Shown here: positions 1-8,496 of the stretch, in pieces
Layout: each line of letters starts with the position of its first letter
How positions within the stretch are numbered: position 1 is the stretch's first letter
Source: an uncultured Collinsella sp.
GTDB lineage: Bacteria > Actinomycetota > Coriobacteriia > Coriobacteriales > Coriobacteriaceae
Reading direction: 5' to 3'
DNA length: 64,000 nucleotides
Assembly: GCA_902464965.1 (NCBI GenBank)
Contig: CABQLI010000003.1
Location: 1 to 64,000, forward strand
Made by a program: the position numbers and the translations under genes
Notes under the pieces: model-generated
What the model saw: only the letters and a program-made list of their open reading frames with translations
Told to the model about the DNA's origin: nothing
Database searches by the model: none

Positions 1-535
1 TCGCGCCGAGACTGCTCACGTCCCGCTTCGCTTCCTGGCCGGCCGATTTTTCGTGCCCGATGAGGACGGCGTTGAGGCCGATGTCCCTCAGGACCTTGGC
101 GAAACCGTCTTCGGTGAAAGCGCCATTATTGAGATCGTCGTAGCGCGGTTTCCCGTTCTCATCACAGACGACCTCGGCGATGCCGTCAATCAGATCGGGG
201 TGCCGGTCATCGAAGATGGCAACGATATGGACGACGGTCGGCTTCTTGCCATCGGCGCGAATGGACACGCTGAACTCAATACCAGGAAGCACTTTGTTTA
301 GGCAGCCATCCCCCTCCCTCTCCTTCAAAGCGAAGTAAAGGTCTTTGTCAAAGCAATCGTGGTCAGTTATTGCGCACATGTTGATGCCATGAGCCTCTAA
401 ACCGCGAAGCAGCACGTTAACATGGTCTTTGTCGCAATCGGAAAGTTCCTTCTTGCCTTTGTCCTTTGTGACGACACTTGCAGCAGAATGGATATGGAGA
501 TCGATTTTGGTCGGCTTCGTGACTATGCGTTCCAA
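1..535 (-). CDS. PHP-domain protein, N-terminal part (truncated by window edge)
   Basis: The minus strand reads from a TTG at 535, five bases after a perfect GGAGG, and stays open to the window edge (about 178 residues). The N-terminus has PHP phosphoesterase metal motifs: LHIHSAAS near residue 13, ITDHD near 60 and LPGIEFS near 88. PHP domains bind two or three metals and cleave phosphoester bonds. N-terminal PHP domains followed by an SMC/AAA ATPase (for example TrlF-like proteins) are common in defence islands, and the neighbourhood fits, but the part that would show an ATPase is outside the window. Family assignment rests on the motifs only; DNA polymerase III or histidinol phosphatase is less likely because the spacing and context do not match. 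Confidence 0.7.
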   Translation of the reverse strand, partial: MERIVTKPTKIDLHIHSAASVVTKDKGKKELSDCDKDHVNVLLRGLEAHGINMCAITDHDCFDKDLYFALKEREGDGCLNKVLPGIEFSVSIRADGKKPTVVHIVAIFDDRHPDLIDGIAEVVCDENGKPRYDDLNNGAFTEDGFAKVLRDIGLNAVLIGHEKSAGQEAKRDVSSLGA

Positions 536-555
536 TTGCACCTCCTATGCTGTCC

Positions 556-612
556 GGGCGATTTGCCTATCGCCCAACATTGATATTACATGGCCGATTG
601 TCCATCTTGGAC
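556..612. promoter_or_regulatory. Two palindromes upstream of the PHP gene; rest of 536-1052 empty
   Basis: Directly upstream of the PHP gene start lie a perfect 7-bp inverted repeat (556-562 with 569-575, 6-base loop) and an imperfect one around 591-612 (GGCC-AT-GTCC type arms). They could be operator sites or leader hairpins. Between here and the terminator at 966 no convincing gene or promoter is visible. Confidence 0.3.
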
Positions 613-965
613 GATAGGCCGGTTATATGAACCTCTCATGCAAAACTCCTTCGTCCCTATGATAATCCCATCCCTCGATGCGGATAAGATACTAATCGGC
701 CTTTAGCCTCATTGTTGACAAGCTCGTTGACACCGGCTTCCGCCTTTGATGTCAACTTCATTCGACGGCTCCCTCAATGGTCTCCAAGCAAGTGCGAATG
801 CCACCCATGCGGTTCCATGCGTCCCAGAATCTCACAGTACCTAAAAGTGCAAGTTAGCGCCGGTCCGGAAGAAAGGTTTTGGGGTGATCATATTTTGAAG
901 AAAGGTACTCTGCTTCATTCCCAGCGCGAAAACGCATATGGCTAGTACGTCAGATGTTGCATGCG

Positions 966-1003
966 CGAAAAGGGCAACGCTCCCTATCCGGAAGTGTTGC
1001 CCT
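966..1003 (-). terminator. Intrinsic terminator of the LPXTG gene
   Basis: An 8-bp perfect stem AGGGCAAC/GTTGCCCT (971-978 with 996-1003) is followed on the minus strand by TTTTC, about 50 bases after the LPXTG gene stop. Confidence 0.6.
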
Positions 1004-1052
1004 CAAAGCTTCAACAGAGTTCTTGTATTGCAGCTAAGTGCGTTGCGCCGCC

Positions 1053-2138
1053 TCAGCAGCGATATGCGGCGGCTAGAAGCGTTGTTCCAAGCAAGAAAAA
1101 CGTAAAGGAGGCTGCGATCCAGTTGCTGTCGCCGGTCTTGGGGAGTGTCACGGTGGCAGCCTTGGGCTTGGCGACTTTAGCGACCGTGGTCTTGGTTACT
1201 GTCGTTGTTGTCTTGGTTGTCGCGGCCGTGGGTTTCAGCTCGGGATTTGCCGTGGGCCCTGTGGTGGGCTCTCCGGCAGTGGGGTTAGCATCGGCGGGAG
1301 ACTTGTCCGCGCTATCGCCCGGTACCTCGCCCCTGTCGGTCTCCCCTGCCGGAGGCGTGGCCACATCGGGCTCAATCACTACATGCGGTGCCACCGCACC
1401 GGAGGCATCCAACACGCCGCTAGCACCAAAGGCTCCGCCGGCAGGCGTCACAAACCGTGCGGACACAAGCGACCCGCCCGTGCACGCAACGACGCCATCG
1501 GCACCGGCCGCATCAAGCCAAGAGGCGTCGACGGAAAGCCGACAGCCGGCCGCGCCAGCGCCAAGGCCCGCGTCCTGCAGGTACGTGCCGTAGGCGCGCA
1601 CGCCCGCTCCGGACCCTGCGCCCGCGGCAACGACGCGCCCGCCGCCGCGCACGGCCATGTCGCCGACGATCACGCCGGCGACCGCCTCGTCCGTAATATC
1701 GGCCCCGTCCGCCCGGGCATCGACGATGCAGCCGTCCACCACGAGCGCCCGCGAAACGTGGATCCCGCACTGCGAGCCCGTCGCCGCTAGGGTTCCGGTA
1801 CCGCGAAGCGTCAGGTTGCCCCACACCTCCATGCCGCACAGCGTGATGTCCGCATCGGGCGCATGTGACTCCGTCACGGAGTTTTGCCCGGCAAGCGTCA
1901 GCACCAGGTCGCCTTCGGCGCCGATGGCCTCGCCCGCGTAGCCGTTAAGCTCAAGGTGGTCGGCATCGGTCCAGGTCCAGCCGGGGCCCGACACACCCGG
2001 CTCGTAGTACGTCGCGTCCGCGATGATGAGGCTCTCCGCACCCGCGGCATAAGAAGGCCCGCCCAGCAAAACGCATAGGCAGGCCATGGCAACAATCGCA
2101 ATGTAATGACGGCTGGTGTAGGACTCGGCAGCAAACAT
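1053..2138 (-). CDS. LPXTG-type cell-wall-anchored surface protein
   Basis: A 361-residue exported protein. The ATG at 2138 is preceded by GGAG at 5 bases; a GTG at 2201 would extend it without a ribosome site. It begins with a signal peptide (hydrophobic stretch about residues 14-32). The middle is a Gly/Ala-rich repetitive region (ELNGYAGEAIGAEGDLVLTL, then WGNLTLRGTGTLAATGS) resembling the beta-helical Cthe_2159 carbohydrate-binding family. A Pro/Thr/Lys-rich stalk precedes the sortase motif LPKTGD, a hydrophobic segment and a short basic tail. Sortase would attach it to peptidoglycan. Ligand is unknown. It is monocistronic, with its own terminator. Confidence 0.8.
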   Translation of the reverse strand: MFAAESYTSRHYIAIVAMACLCVLLGGPSYAAGAESLIIADATYYEPGVSGPGWTWTDADHLELNGYAGEAIGAEGDLVLTLAGQNSVTESHAPDADITLCGMEVWGNLTLRGTGTLAATGSQCGIHVSRALVVDGCIVDARADGADITDEAVAGVIVGDMAVRGGGRVVAAGAGSGAGVRAYGTYLQDAGLGAGAAGCRLSVDASWLDAAGADGVVACTGGSLVSARFVTPAGGAFGASGVLDASGAVAPHVVIEPDVATPPAGETDRGEVPGDSADKSPADANPTAGEPTTGPTANPELKPTAATTKTTTTVTKTTVAKVAKPKAATVTLPKTGDSNWIAASFTFFLLGTTLLAAAYRC

Positions 2139-2356
2139 ACCCGCTCCGATCTTCGCAGGAGCCAATAGAATGTGCACCAGAAAATGCCCTGGTAGCAGCA
2201 CTTATTAGTCTAGCGAGATCGGGCGAGTGGCAAACGAATTACCTGTAAACGAACTCGGAAATTAGGCGTAAATCGTTTTGCCAGTCGGTGAAAGGAGGGG
2301 CCGAGCCCGGCATGGGGTCGCAGGCTACCAAGGGTACAGCGCCAACCAACGACGCA

Positions 2357-2725
2357 TTAGCTCTGACGCTCCTTAAAGATTCGCAAAGCTTTCTCTAGCT
2401 CGGGAATATCATCGACGATTACTTTCCAAGCAAGGGACCGATCAACCTCTCGATAACCGTGCGCTACGAAGTTGCGAAAACCCCTAATATCATTCCAGGG
2501 ATACTCCGGGAAAGCCGATTGGACCTCATCAGAAAGATGGAGCGCATCCTCAGCGATTCTGTAAACGGGGCTCATGATCGCGTCGTAGGCAAGTTCGCCT
2601 TCCTCGCTCCTATCGCAAACAAAGGAACTCTCCGTGGAGCCAAAATGGTCGATACGTTTAGTCAGCGTCTCGCAGTCAGACAGAATGACATCGATGAGCT
2701 CAGCGTCTCGCTTACGCCGCTTCAT
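2357..2725 (-). CDS. hepT: HepT-like HEPN toxin of a HepT/MntA pair
   Basis: About 122 residues, DUF86/HEPN fold. The diagnostic RX4HXY motif is present as RNFVAHGY in the C-terminal third. In this family the HEPN protein is an RNase-type toxin, neutralised by the partner MntA through transfer of AMP to the Tyr of that motif. The chosen ATG at 2725 overlaps the mntA end by 14 bases and has GAGG 9 bases upstream, consistent with translational coupling; an in-frame start at 2749 would overlap more. The order antitoxin then toxin on one strand is typical. Confidence 0.85.
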   Translation of the reverse strand: MKRRKRDAELIDVILSDCETLTKRIDHFGSTESSFVCDRSEEGELAYDAIMSPVYRIAEDALHLSDEVQSAFPEYPWNDIRGFRNFVAHGYREVDRSLAWKVIVDDIPELEKALRIFKERQS

Positions 2726-3011
2726 AAAGACGCACCTCATCCTGTTCAATGTTTTTGCGAAAAGCCGGACGCATGTGCTCGGGCGGATTAGTCACAATCT
2801 CAACCTCTCGCCCAAGTTCCTCTTCGAGTTCAAGGGACAGTTCGTATAGCGCGCCAAACGTCATGCTATCTCCGCAAACAAGACGCAGGTCGATATCGCT
2901 ATCTGGTGTCTGCTCGCCGCGGGCAAAAGAGCCGAACAGATAGGCTTCGCGGACGTCATAACGAGACAGTACGCGAGAAACAGCAGCGGATATGTCGACA
3001 AGAGTAATCAT
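2712..3011 (-). CDS. mntA: MntA-like minimal nucleotidyltransferase antitoxin
   Basis: 99 residues. The nucleotidyltransferase motif GSX10DXD is intact (GSFARGEQTPDSDID, about residues 26-40), the signature of MntA antitoxins that AMPylate HepT. It lies immediately upstream of, and overlaps, the HepT-like gene, so the two should be co-translated. No separate regulator is visible. A free-standing kanamycin-type nucleotidyltransferase is ruled out by size and partner. Confidence 0.85.
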   Translation of the reverse strand: MITLVDISAAVSRVLSRYDVREAYLFGSFARGEQTPDSDIDLRLVCGDSMTFGALYELSLELEEELGREVEIVTNPPEHMRPAFRKNIEQDEVRLYEAA

Positions 3012-3112
3012 GTCTTAATTTTACTTACCGATTGCACGGAAGGCAATTCTAACGCGTCTGGTCCACAGGCCGGCGTTATTAGATGTTGAGCCAGATAGCA
3101 AGTTGAGCCGCC

Positions 3113-3895
3113 TTACGCGTCGTGGCTTTCTGGAGTCGTATCGTTTAGGTTGGCAGCGTTGTTAGGGCGAGCAGATTCCTCCGTAGCCATGCGCGTTAGG
3201 TTTTTGCGAATGGCATCAAGGATTTCCGGGCTGAGACCTTTGGATTTAAGACGGCTCAGAGTGGCATCTATATCTAATAAATCGCTTGCGGCGAGTTTCA
3301 CGGTTATGCATTTCCCCGTCTTCGGATCCTTATGTATCAGGGCATAGATAACATCATCATCTGCTACGGCTTCCACCATGCTTATCCACTCCTTAATGCT
3401 GCAATAACACAAGCGATTTTCATAGTCGTTATCGGATACAACAAAAAAGCCGAGCACACGATTTGCATTATCGTATGAAAACGCCACAACAACTGCGGAA
3501 TGAATGAGCTGGTTCGTGAGCTGTCGTAAAGAAATGGACGAGGACGTGGGGCTAGCTAAGTCGAAGTATCGTTCGTCGATAAAGCGTTTATCTAAGGGTG
3601 AAATATTTTTCTAAGCGTCCTTCTTTGCAGAATAAAAGTCGACTTTTAGATTACATGAATCAAAACCGTCGCTTAGCTTGTTTGCATCCAAGAGCAAGCG
3701 AACGGTAAAGGCGGACAACAGAAGAGCCTTTTCCAGTCGATAATCACGGTGCTTGTCTTCCAGAGTAGTGCATGTGGAAAAGTCACTTGACTCTTTTGCG
3801 TATGACCTTAAGTCATCTTTCCAATAACATGATTCGTAGACCATTTGATGAAACTCGCTCTCTTCCCGTGTGCTTGACGCAATGGAATGAAGCAC
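3113..3895 (-). pseudogene. Unknown-family gene interrupted by one in-frame TAG
   Basis: The minus strand holds 94 codons from a GTG at 3895, a TAG at 3613-3611, then 165 more codons in the same frame to a TAA at 3113. The reading frame either side looks like one soluble protein: EKALLLSAFTVRLLLDANKL before the stop; FIDERYFDLA, LTNQLIHSAVVVAFS and LGFFVVSDND after it. I know similar hypothetical proteins of roughly this layout but no function. It follows the DUF4238 gene by 18 bases in the same frame. Explanations are a recent nonsense mutation, amber readthrough, or two separate short genes; the downstream part has no good start before GTG at 3487, which would cut off conserved-looking sequence. 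Confidence 0.6.
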
Positions 3896-3913
3896 ACGCT
3901 TGATTGACTGTTG

Positions 3914-5002
3914 CTATTCAGATCCTTGCGTCCCATTTCTAGCAGCAAGCCATGCTTCGTGTTGTTCCTCTGCGGCGGCTTGAGACGATGCCCAGTTTTC
4001 TCTCAGTTTTCGATCTTCCTCTACAATGGCTCTGCTAATGACCCGTGGATAATTGCTCTTGATATTAGGTATCTTCTTTTTAGAAAAGATATGTCTATAA
4101 GCGCCCCTATATATTGCTTGGTTAATTAGTTCGCATTGCCTGACGCTGAGCTGCTCCGGAATATCAAACGGAAGAGCTCCAACTTCAGTAAATAGAGCAG
4201 CATCAGGGGTTAGAGGGAGAACCAACGTTACGTTCCTTCGACCAAGCCCAATTCCATCTACTTCAATTTTGTTGTCTTTATATGCCCCAAAAGCGATGGC
4301 GGGATTGTCAGATGTGAGAAAGAAATGCTCCCTTGGCGGCCTAACTATTGTCCAATTAAAGTTTCTAACTCTGTTGCCGACGCTCCCGTTAACAAAAGAA
4401 GCAATCGAGGAAAGGAAACTAGCTCGCCCCAATACAATCGAAGACGTAACGGTGCCCGTCTCAAAATCGATATCGGCTTCAATTGGTTGAACGGGAAATG
4501 GATAAAATTGCTCGGGCTTATGAGCAACCGGGTGTGCAATCCCCAGCTCTTTTTCATAAAAATATTTCGACACGATATTTAGTATTTGATTAGTGATTTC
4601 CTCAAATACCTCTTCGGTCAGTTTGGCGTTCTTTATCAAATAAGCAGGCGTTCGAAAATGCTGAATCAGCCAGAAGCCAACCAGACAATTAATGTCATTC
4701 TTTGAGAGCGCCGCCCCAGAGCTGATCTTTCTTAGGATCGCGGATGCCGGTGCCTCGTATTCATCGCAAAAATAATTTTCGATATCGTCGACATCGGACC
4801 CTGCGGTTCGTTGTGTGTATAGGTCATTCCAAGTGCACGCCGTCTTTAATGATGTCGTACGCCAAGTCTTCTCCCTATCATCTTCTACAACTAACTTGTA
4901 ATCCCATAGCGAATTGCCGTTAGACGACCAATTGCGTAAGTAAAACTGTGGTACAAAATGGTTATGATGCGTGACTTGCTTATTATTGGTATTCGGGCTC
5001 AT
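3914..5002 (-). CDS. DUF4238 domain protein
   Basis: 362 residues. The N-terminal HHNHFVPQFYLRNWS (about residues 12-26) is the hallmark of DUF4238, a family of unknown biochemical activity scattered in mobile and defence regions. A later FFLTSDNPAIA segment is also typical. No signal peptide or membrane segment. It starts at ATG 5002 after an AGGAGG site, lies 45 bases after the HEPN-motif gene and 18 bases before the amber-interrupted gene, so these three probably form an operon. Function is not known; the context suggests defence. Confidence 0.75.
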   Translation of the reverse strand: MSPNTNNKQVTHHNHFVPQFYLRNWSSNGNSLWDYKLVVEDDREKTWRTTSLKTACTWNDLYTQRTAGSDVDDIENYFCDEYEAPASAILRKISSGAALSKNDINCLVGFWLIQHFRTPAYLIKNAKLTEEVFEEITNQILNIVSKYFYEKELGIAHPVAHKPEQFYPFPVQPIEADIDFETGTVTSSIVLGRASFLSSIASFVNGSVGNRVRNFNWTIVRPPREHFFLTSDNPAIAFGAYKDNKIEVDGIGLGRRNVTLVLPLTPDAALFTEVGALPFDIPEQLSVRQCELINQAIYRGAYRHIFSKKKIPNIKSNYPRVISRAIVEEDRKLRENWASSQAAAEEQHEAWLAARNGTQGSE

Positions 5003-5047
5003 TAAAACCTCCTTTTAGCTTCACAGAGAATCTTTTAAGGGGCAGCG

Positions 5048-7042
5048 TTACCGTTTGCGGCAATCAGCAAGGTGCTCCCCATACATCGGCCAATCAATTA
5101 ACTCTAAGTCTCCTCCATTCCCGGTGTAACGGATAAGCTCTTCGCTGATCTTTAAAGGGATTTCGATAAGCAGCGTGAGAAACAAATAGTAGTCTCTTGC
5201 GAACTGGCTGGAATTGGGGTCGTCAACAGGTGAGTTGCCATGGTCGTAAGAGTTTCGAAGGGCTAAAGCATTTGAATGGATCGCATTATTGAACATATAG
5301 TTCAAGTAAGATGCTTCGTCTGGTGAAAATAAGGCGTCGCTATATTTCAGATATCCTTGCTTTACCAGCTCGTGAGCTCCATCAATAGTTGCTTTCGAAC
5401 AACGCCAAAGTGGGTATGCGCTCGAATCCCAAATCTTCTTTAAATAATGGGCTTTTTTGGAAGGCAATAAACGCCCGTCTTTATCAGATTCAGCTAAAAA
5501 GCCCTTGTTTACTAGCGATTCAATTGCCGATCGGTAATCTCCGTCGTAATCGTCGACATGGACCACATGTTTATGCAGCAAGTCCCAAAGGTTGTCTTCT
5601 GAGCTTTTGATGCGGGATGCGAAGGCAAGCAATGATTGATCCCAAAGCAGAGGTTTCGCCACTTCGTCATAGTGTTCACCCCTAATTACGTATTTATTTC
5701 TATGCAATGATTTAAAGTCAGAAAATAACTTGAAGTTTTCAAATCGAAAATAGTCCGGATTGATTGTGTGCTTTTTTGAATATAGTGAGTACGCCTTTAG
5801 TGCACGTTCAAGCTCCGGGCCCATGGCCTTGCATTTATCAAGGTACGAGCATCCGGTTGCTGGTAAAGAGATTGAGAAACCCCCAATCCCGAGTTCTTTA
5901 GCAAAATAGACGTTATAAGTCCATCCAATTGCATCTTCCAAGCGTCTACCATTTCTTTCAAGAAGCTTTGCATATAGGGCCGTTTCTTCTAGTAGAAGAT
6001 CCTGACGCATTTTAAAGAATATGTTGTTGTCGTATTCGTCCTTGGCACGCATACCAAAGGTTTTCATCAGGGTAGATTCATCGTGTTCGTGGGCGGGACA
6101 AGTCAGAAGCCCCCGCTCATCTAAATAATCAAAGACGTACGCGCAGTTGTTCATTATGGTTGGAAAATCAAGATAGCGACATAGCCACTCTTCACCAAAG
6201 AAAGTCTTAAGAGTATTTCCATCCACATAGGAATCTTTGCATGCAATTTGGTTGCCGCTAATCGAAGATTCAATACCGTATTCAATGCTCCCAGTCTCAT
6301 CAAATAGCTGTTTGCTTAATTCCTCATAGCGCCTTTTGGCCTTTATGCGAACTTCGATTGAAGGACTATAGTCTTTTGCTGCTGCACTGGGCCAGTTCAT
6401 GAGAACTTGGACATAATTTAAATTTGGATTGTTCCCTGATAGATAGATTAGAACAATTTCATCGATATCGTGTCCGGTCAAGGATGATGGTAGATATATC
6501 TTTTCTTTAGAGCGTCCATCTGCCCCAAAATGCCCAACGACTATACTCACTGCGGCGTCTGTATTTTCCAACAGCGCAGTTCTGATTTGTTGGTCAAACT
6601 TACGTACTAACCCATAGTGGGACATTACATTTGAGATGCAAAGCGAGTGACGGCTCAGCAATTTTTCAAGTTCATCGGGATTAATTTTTTCATACGCTTT
6701 AGTTGAGGAAACGAGATTCCAAAACTTTTCGATGTATTGCCATTCGACGTTTTCATAAACAGCTAGAAGTGCAGTATTTGTTAAGGCAGAATGTATAAAG
6801 AAGCATGCTTTGCCATATAGCTTATTTAGAATACCGGCTATATCGAGGTCCATATCAACGAAGGCTCCGGGTACGCATTCAATTACTTTCTTAGTTTCAC
6901 CGATCTCAATGGCATCGTTAATTGTCTGAATTTGATGGCTTTCGCCATCCATTATTATCTCTTTACACCTTTCGATTGAGTGATATGTTCCATAGTCATT
7001 AGGTCCATAACAGGAGACTCGAGAGTGGTTAACTAGTTCCAA
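5048..7042 (-). CDS. Large unknown protein with C-terminal HEPN-like motif
   Basis: 664 residues, TTG start at 7042 after GGGGATT. I do not recognise the family over most of its length. Near the C-terminus the helix ALALRNSYDHGNSP carries an R-X4-H motif (Arg596, His601) preceded by Asn/His-rich helix and followed by a long hydrophobic helix, which is the pattern of HEPN RNase domains. The rest is mainly alpha-helical and soluble with no P-loop. It is the first gene of a probable three-gene operon with DUF4238 and the amber-interrupted gene. The AT-rich codon use differs from host genes. A ribonuclease role is inferred from the motif alone. Confidence 0.55.
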   Translation of the reverse strand: MELVNHSRVSCYGPNDYGTYHSIERCKEIIMDGESHQIQTINDAIEIGETKKVIECVPGAFVDMDLDIAGILNKLYGKACFFIHSALTNTALLAVYENVEWQYIEKFWNLVSSTKAYEKINPDELEKLLSRHSLCISNVMSHYGLVRKFDQQIRTALLENTDAAVSIVVGHFGADGRSKEKIYLPSSLTGHDIDEIVLIYLSGNNPNLNYVQVLMNWPSAAAKDYSPSIEVRIKAKRRYEELSKQLFDETGSIEYGIESSISGNQIACKDSYVDGNTLKTFFGEEWLCRYLDFPTIMNNCAYVFDYLDERGLLTCPAHEHDESTLMKTFGMRAKDEYDNNIFFKMRQDLLLEETALYAKLLERNGRRLEDAIGWTYNVYFAKELGIGGFSISLPATGCSYLDKCKAMGPELERALKAYSLYSKKHTINPDYFRFENFKLFSDFKSLHRNKYVIRGEHYDEVAKPLLWDQSLLAFASRIKSSEDNLWDLLHKHVVHVDDYDGDYRSAIESLVNKGFLAESDKDGRLLPSKKAHYLKKIWDSSAYPLWRCSKATIDGAHELVKQGYLKYSDALFSPDEASYLNYMFNNAIHSNALALRNSYDHGNSPVDDPNSSQFARDYYLFLTLLIEIPLKISEELIRYTGNGGDLELIDWPMYGEHLADCRKR

Positions 7043-7317
7043 AATAATCCCCGCCTTGTTTTAGCAGAATCCCATTACTAGTCTAGCTAGCCATGCGGAC
7101 ATAATGATTGAAGGACAAATCGCATTGAGTGATCTTGCCGCATCGCCTGTGGCTAGCGGTGCAAATTCCTTCAACCGTTTCACTTTGGGCATAAGTACTC
7201 TGGACATAAGTAATTCGAAAAATTGAGGGGTATCGAAAACCGAAGATATCCATCTCTTCAGCACTCAATGGTTTCCCGAGCTGCTAAAAGTCGAAAGAAG
7301 TTTTAGAAGTAAGCTCA

Positions 7318-7515
7318 AATGCAGCAAACAGACCGCAGAGTCGATTTACCAGATGCCAAAAACAATTGCCGCCCAGCGATAATATATTGAAAGAATAATA
7401 AGCGGACCTTTTCTGACATCGGCAAGTCGAAGGCAGTTCCGTTCGTTTCACAAAAGCTAAGATAGGAGTACGCCATAGACACCACAACATCGACCAAATG
7501 GTTGACAGACGTCAC
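7318..7515 (-). pseudogene. Possible remnant of a Panacea (DUF4065) antitoxin domain; gap 7043-7501
   Basis: In the gap between the HEPN-motif and AbiGi genes the minus strand encodes about 65 residues whose spacing resembles the start of the DUF4065/Panacea fold: AYSYLSF, an NG turn, PMSEKVRLLFF in place of the usual PMKLQKLLYF, then GRQLFLASGK. The frame then stops, and nearby short frames do not continue the domain clearly. This is pattern matching by eye and may be wrong. Nothing else is seen in 7043-7317. Confidence 0.3.
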
Positions 7516-8242
7516 AGTTCACTCGCAACAATACTCCGACAACCTTTACCACTTCGACAAGGGGCCCGACAGAATCGTAAGCGCCCTCACCCGAAGGGGA
7601 CTAACCTTAAATTACGTCGTCGAGGACTTGTCTTTTCTTGGCGTTGAGCAAATCGGCAAAGTTGCATTTCCGATGATCTGCTTTTGCGATATCGTCCCGG
7701 AGAAGAATCGGCTTAAACCGCACATGGATCAATACGGATCATACGGCATTGGGCTAAGCAAGAATTGGGGCAGAAAGAACGGCGTCCAGCCCGTTCATTA
7801 CATCCTTCCAACATCGCCCTACGCGCGGGACTTCAGTCAAGCGATAATTGCAGCATTCTCTGCAATTGACAGCCTGGATACCGAGCCCGCAAATACACTA
7901 TGTGACTTTCTCGTCACCAACCTCGCTTTTGCCAAGCCATTATGGGGCAGCAACAACGGGACTAATTATTGCTTCGAAGACGAATGCGAGTGGCGCTTCA
8001 TCCCTTCAGACATCGCAACGGGCATGCCGCGGTTCCTTCCTGAGCCCAAAGATGAGATGTTGGACAATTACCGTCGAACGCTTTGGATGCCCTCGACCTA
8101 TCTGCTCAGTTTCTCCTACGGTGATGTCAGTGATATCTTCGTTCCCGAAGGAGAGGCGTCTTCATTGCTTAAAGCGATCAACGAACTGGATGCCACACAG
8201 GAAGAAAAGCGAGTCTTAAAGACAAAGGTGAGGGAGATATAA
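7502..8242 (+). CDS. abiGi: AbiGi-family abortive infection antitoxin
   Basis: 246 residues. YHFDKGPDRIVSAL at the N-terminus, then MICFCDIVPE, YGSYGIGLSKNWG and VQPVHYI, the conserved blocks of the AbiGi family (antitoxin of the lactococcal AbiG-type phage abortive infection system). The frame opens before a TTG at 7502; a GGAG at 7465-7468 is too far upstream for it and sits 6 bases before an ATA codon at 7475, so the exact start is unsure. It is followed after two bases by the AbiGii gene, the expected order. Confidence 0.7.
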   Translation: MTDVTVHSQQYSDNLYHFDKGPDRIVSALTRRGLTLNYVVEDLSFLGVEQIGKVAFPMICFCDIVPEKNRLKPHMDQYGSYGIGLSKNWGRKNGVQPVHYILPTSPYARDFSQAIIAAFSAIDSLDTEPANTLCDFLVTNLAFAKPLWGSNNGTNYCFEDECEWRFIPSDIATGMPRFLPEPKDEMLDNYRRTLWMPSTYLLSFSYGDVSDIFVPEGEASSLLKAINELDATQEEKRVLKTKVREI

Positions 8243-8244
8243 CC

Positions 8245-8496
8245 GTGTACGGATCATTCAAAGATTTCGCACAGCCAAGCAAGGGGACGCCCATTCCGCA
8301 GCAAATGATCGACTATTTCAACTCGACGGTACCCAATACATTCGAATACAGGAAGAGCCGACCTGACGATCAAATTTGTGTCCTAGTCCCCAAAGATGGA
8401 AGCGCGCTCCAGATGGAGAAGCTCAGGCCTATGCTCACTGAAAAACAAGAAAGAATGGTAAATGGACAAATAACCTTCGAGACCGTAAAAAAATGA
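8245..8496 (+). CDS. abiGii: AbiGii-family toxin, N-terminal portion
   Basis: 83 residues from a GTG at 8245. Its MYGSFKDF...IPQQMIDYFN...PNTFEYR pattern resembles the start of AbiGii toxins, which are about 390-400 residues long. The frame ends GTA AAA AAA TGA, and the rest of the family lies in the next gene, one base back. 83 plus 310 residues gives the expected full length. The A AAA AAA run directly before the stop is in the canonical register for -1 ribosomal slippage; ATGA overlap would alternatively allow re-initiation as two subunits. A one-base indel is the third option. Confidence 0.6.
   Translation: MYGSFKDFAQPSKGTPIPQQMIDYFNSTVPNTFEYRKSRPDDQICVLVPKDGSALQMEKLRPMLTEKQERMVNGQITFETVKK

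Noticed and set aside
961..1593. 210-codon plus frame
   Set aside because: Overlaps the LPXTG gene on the other strand, which has signal peptide and sorting signal.
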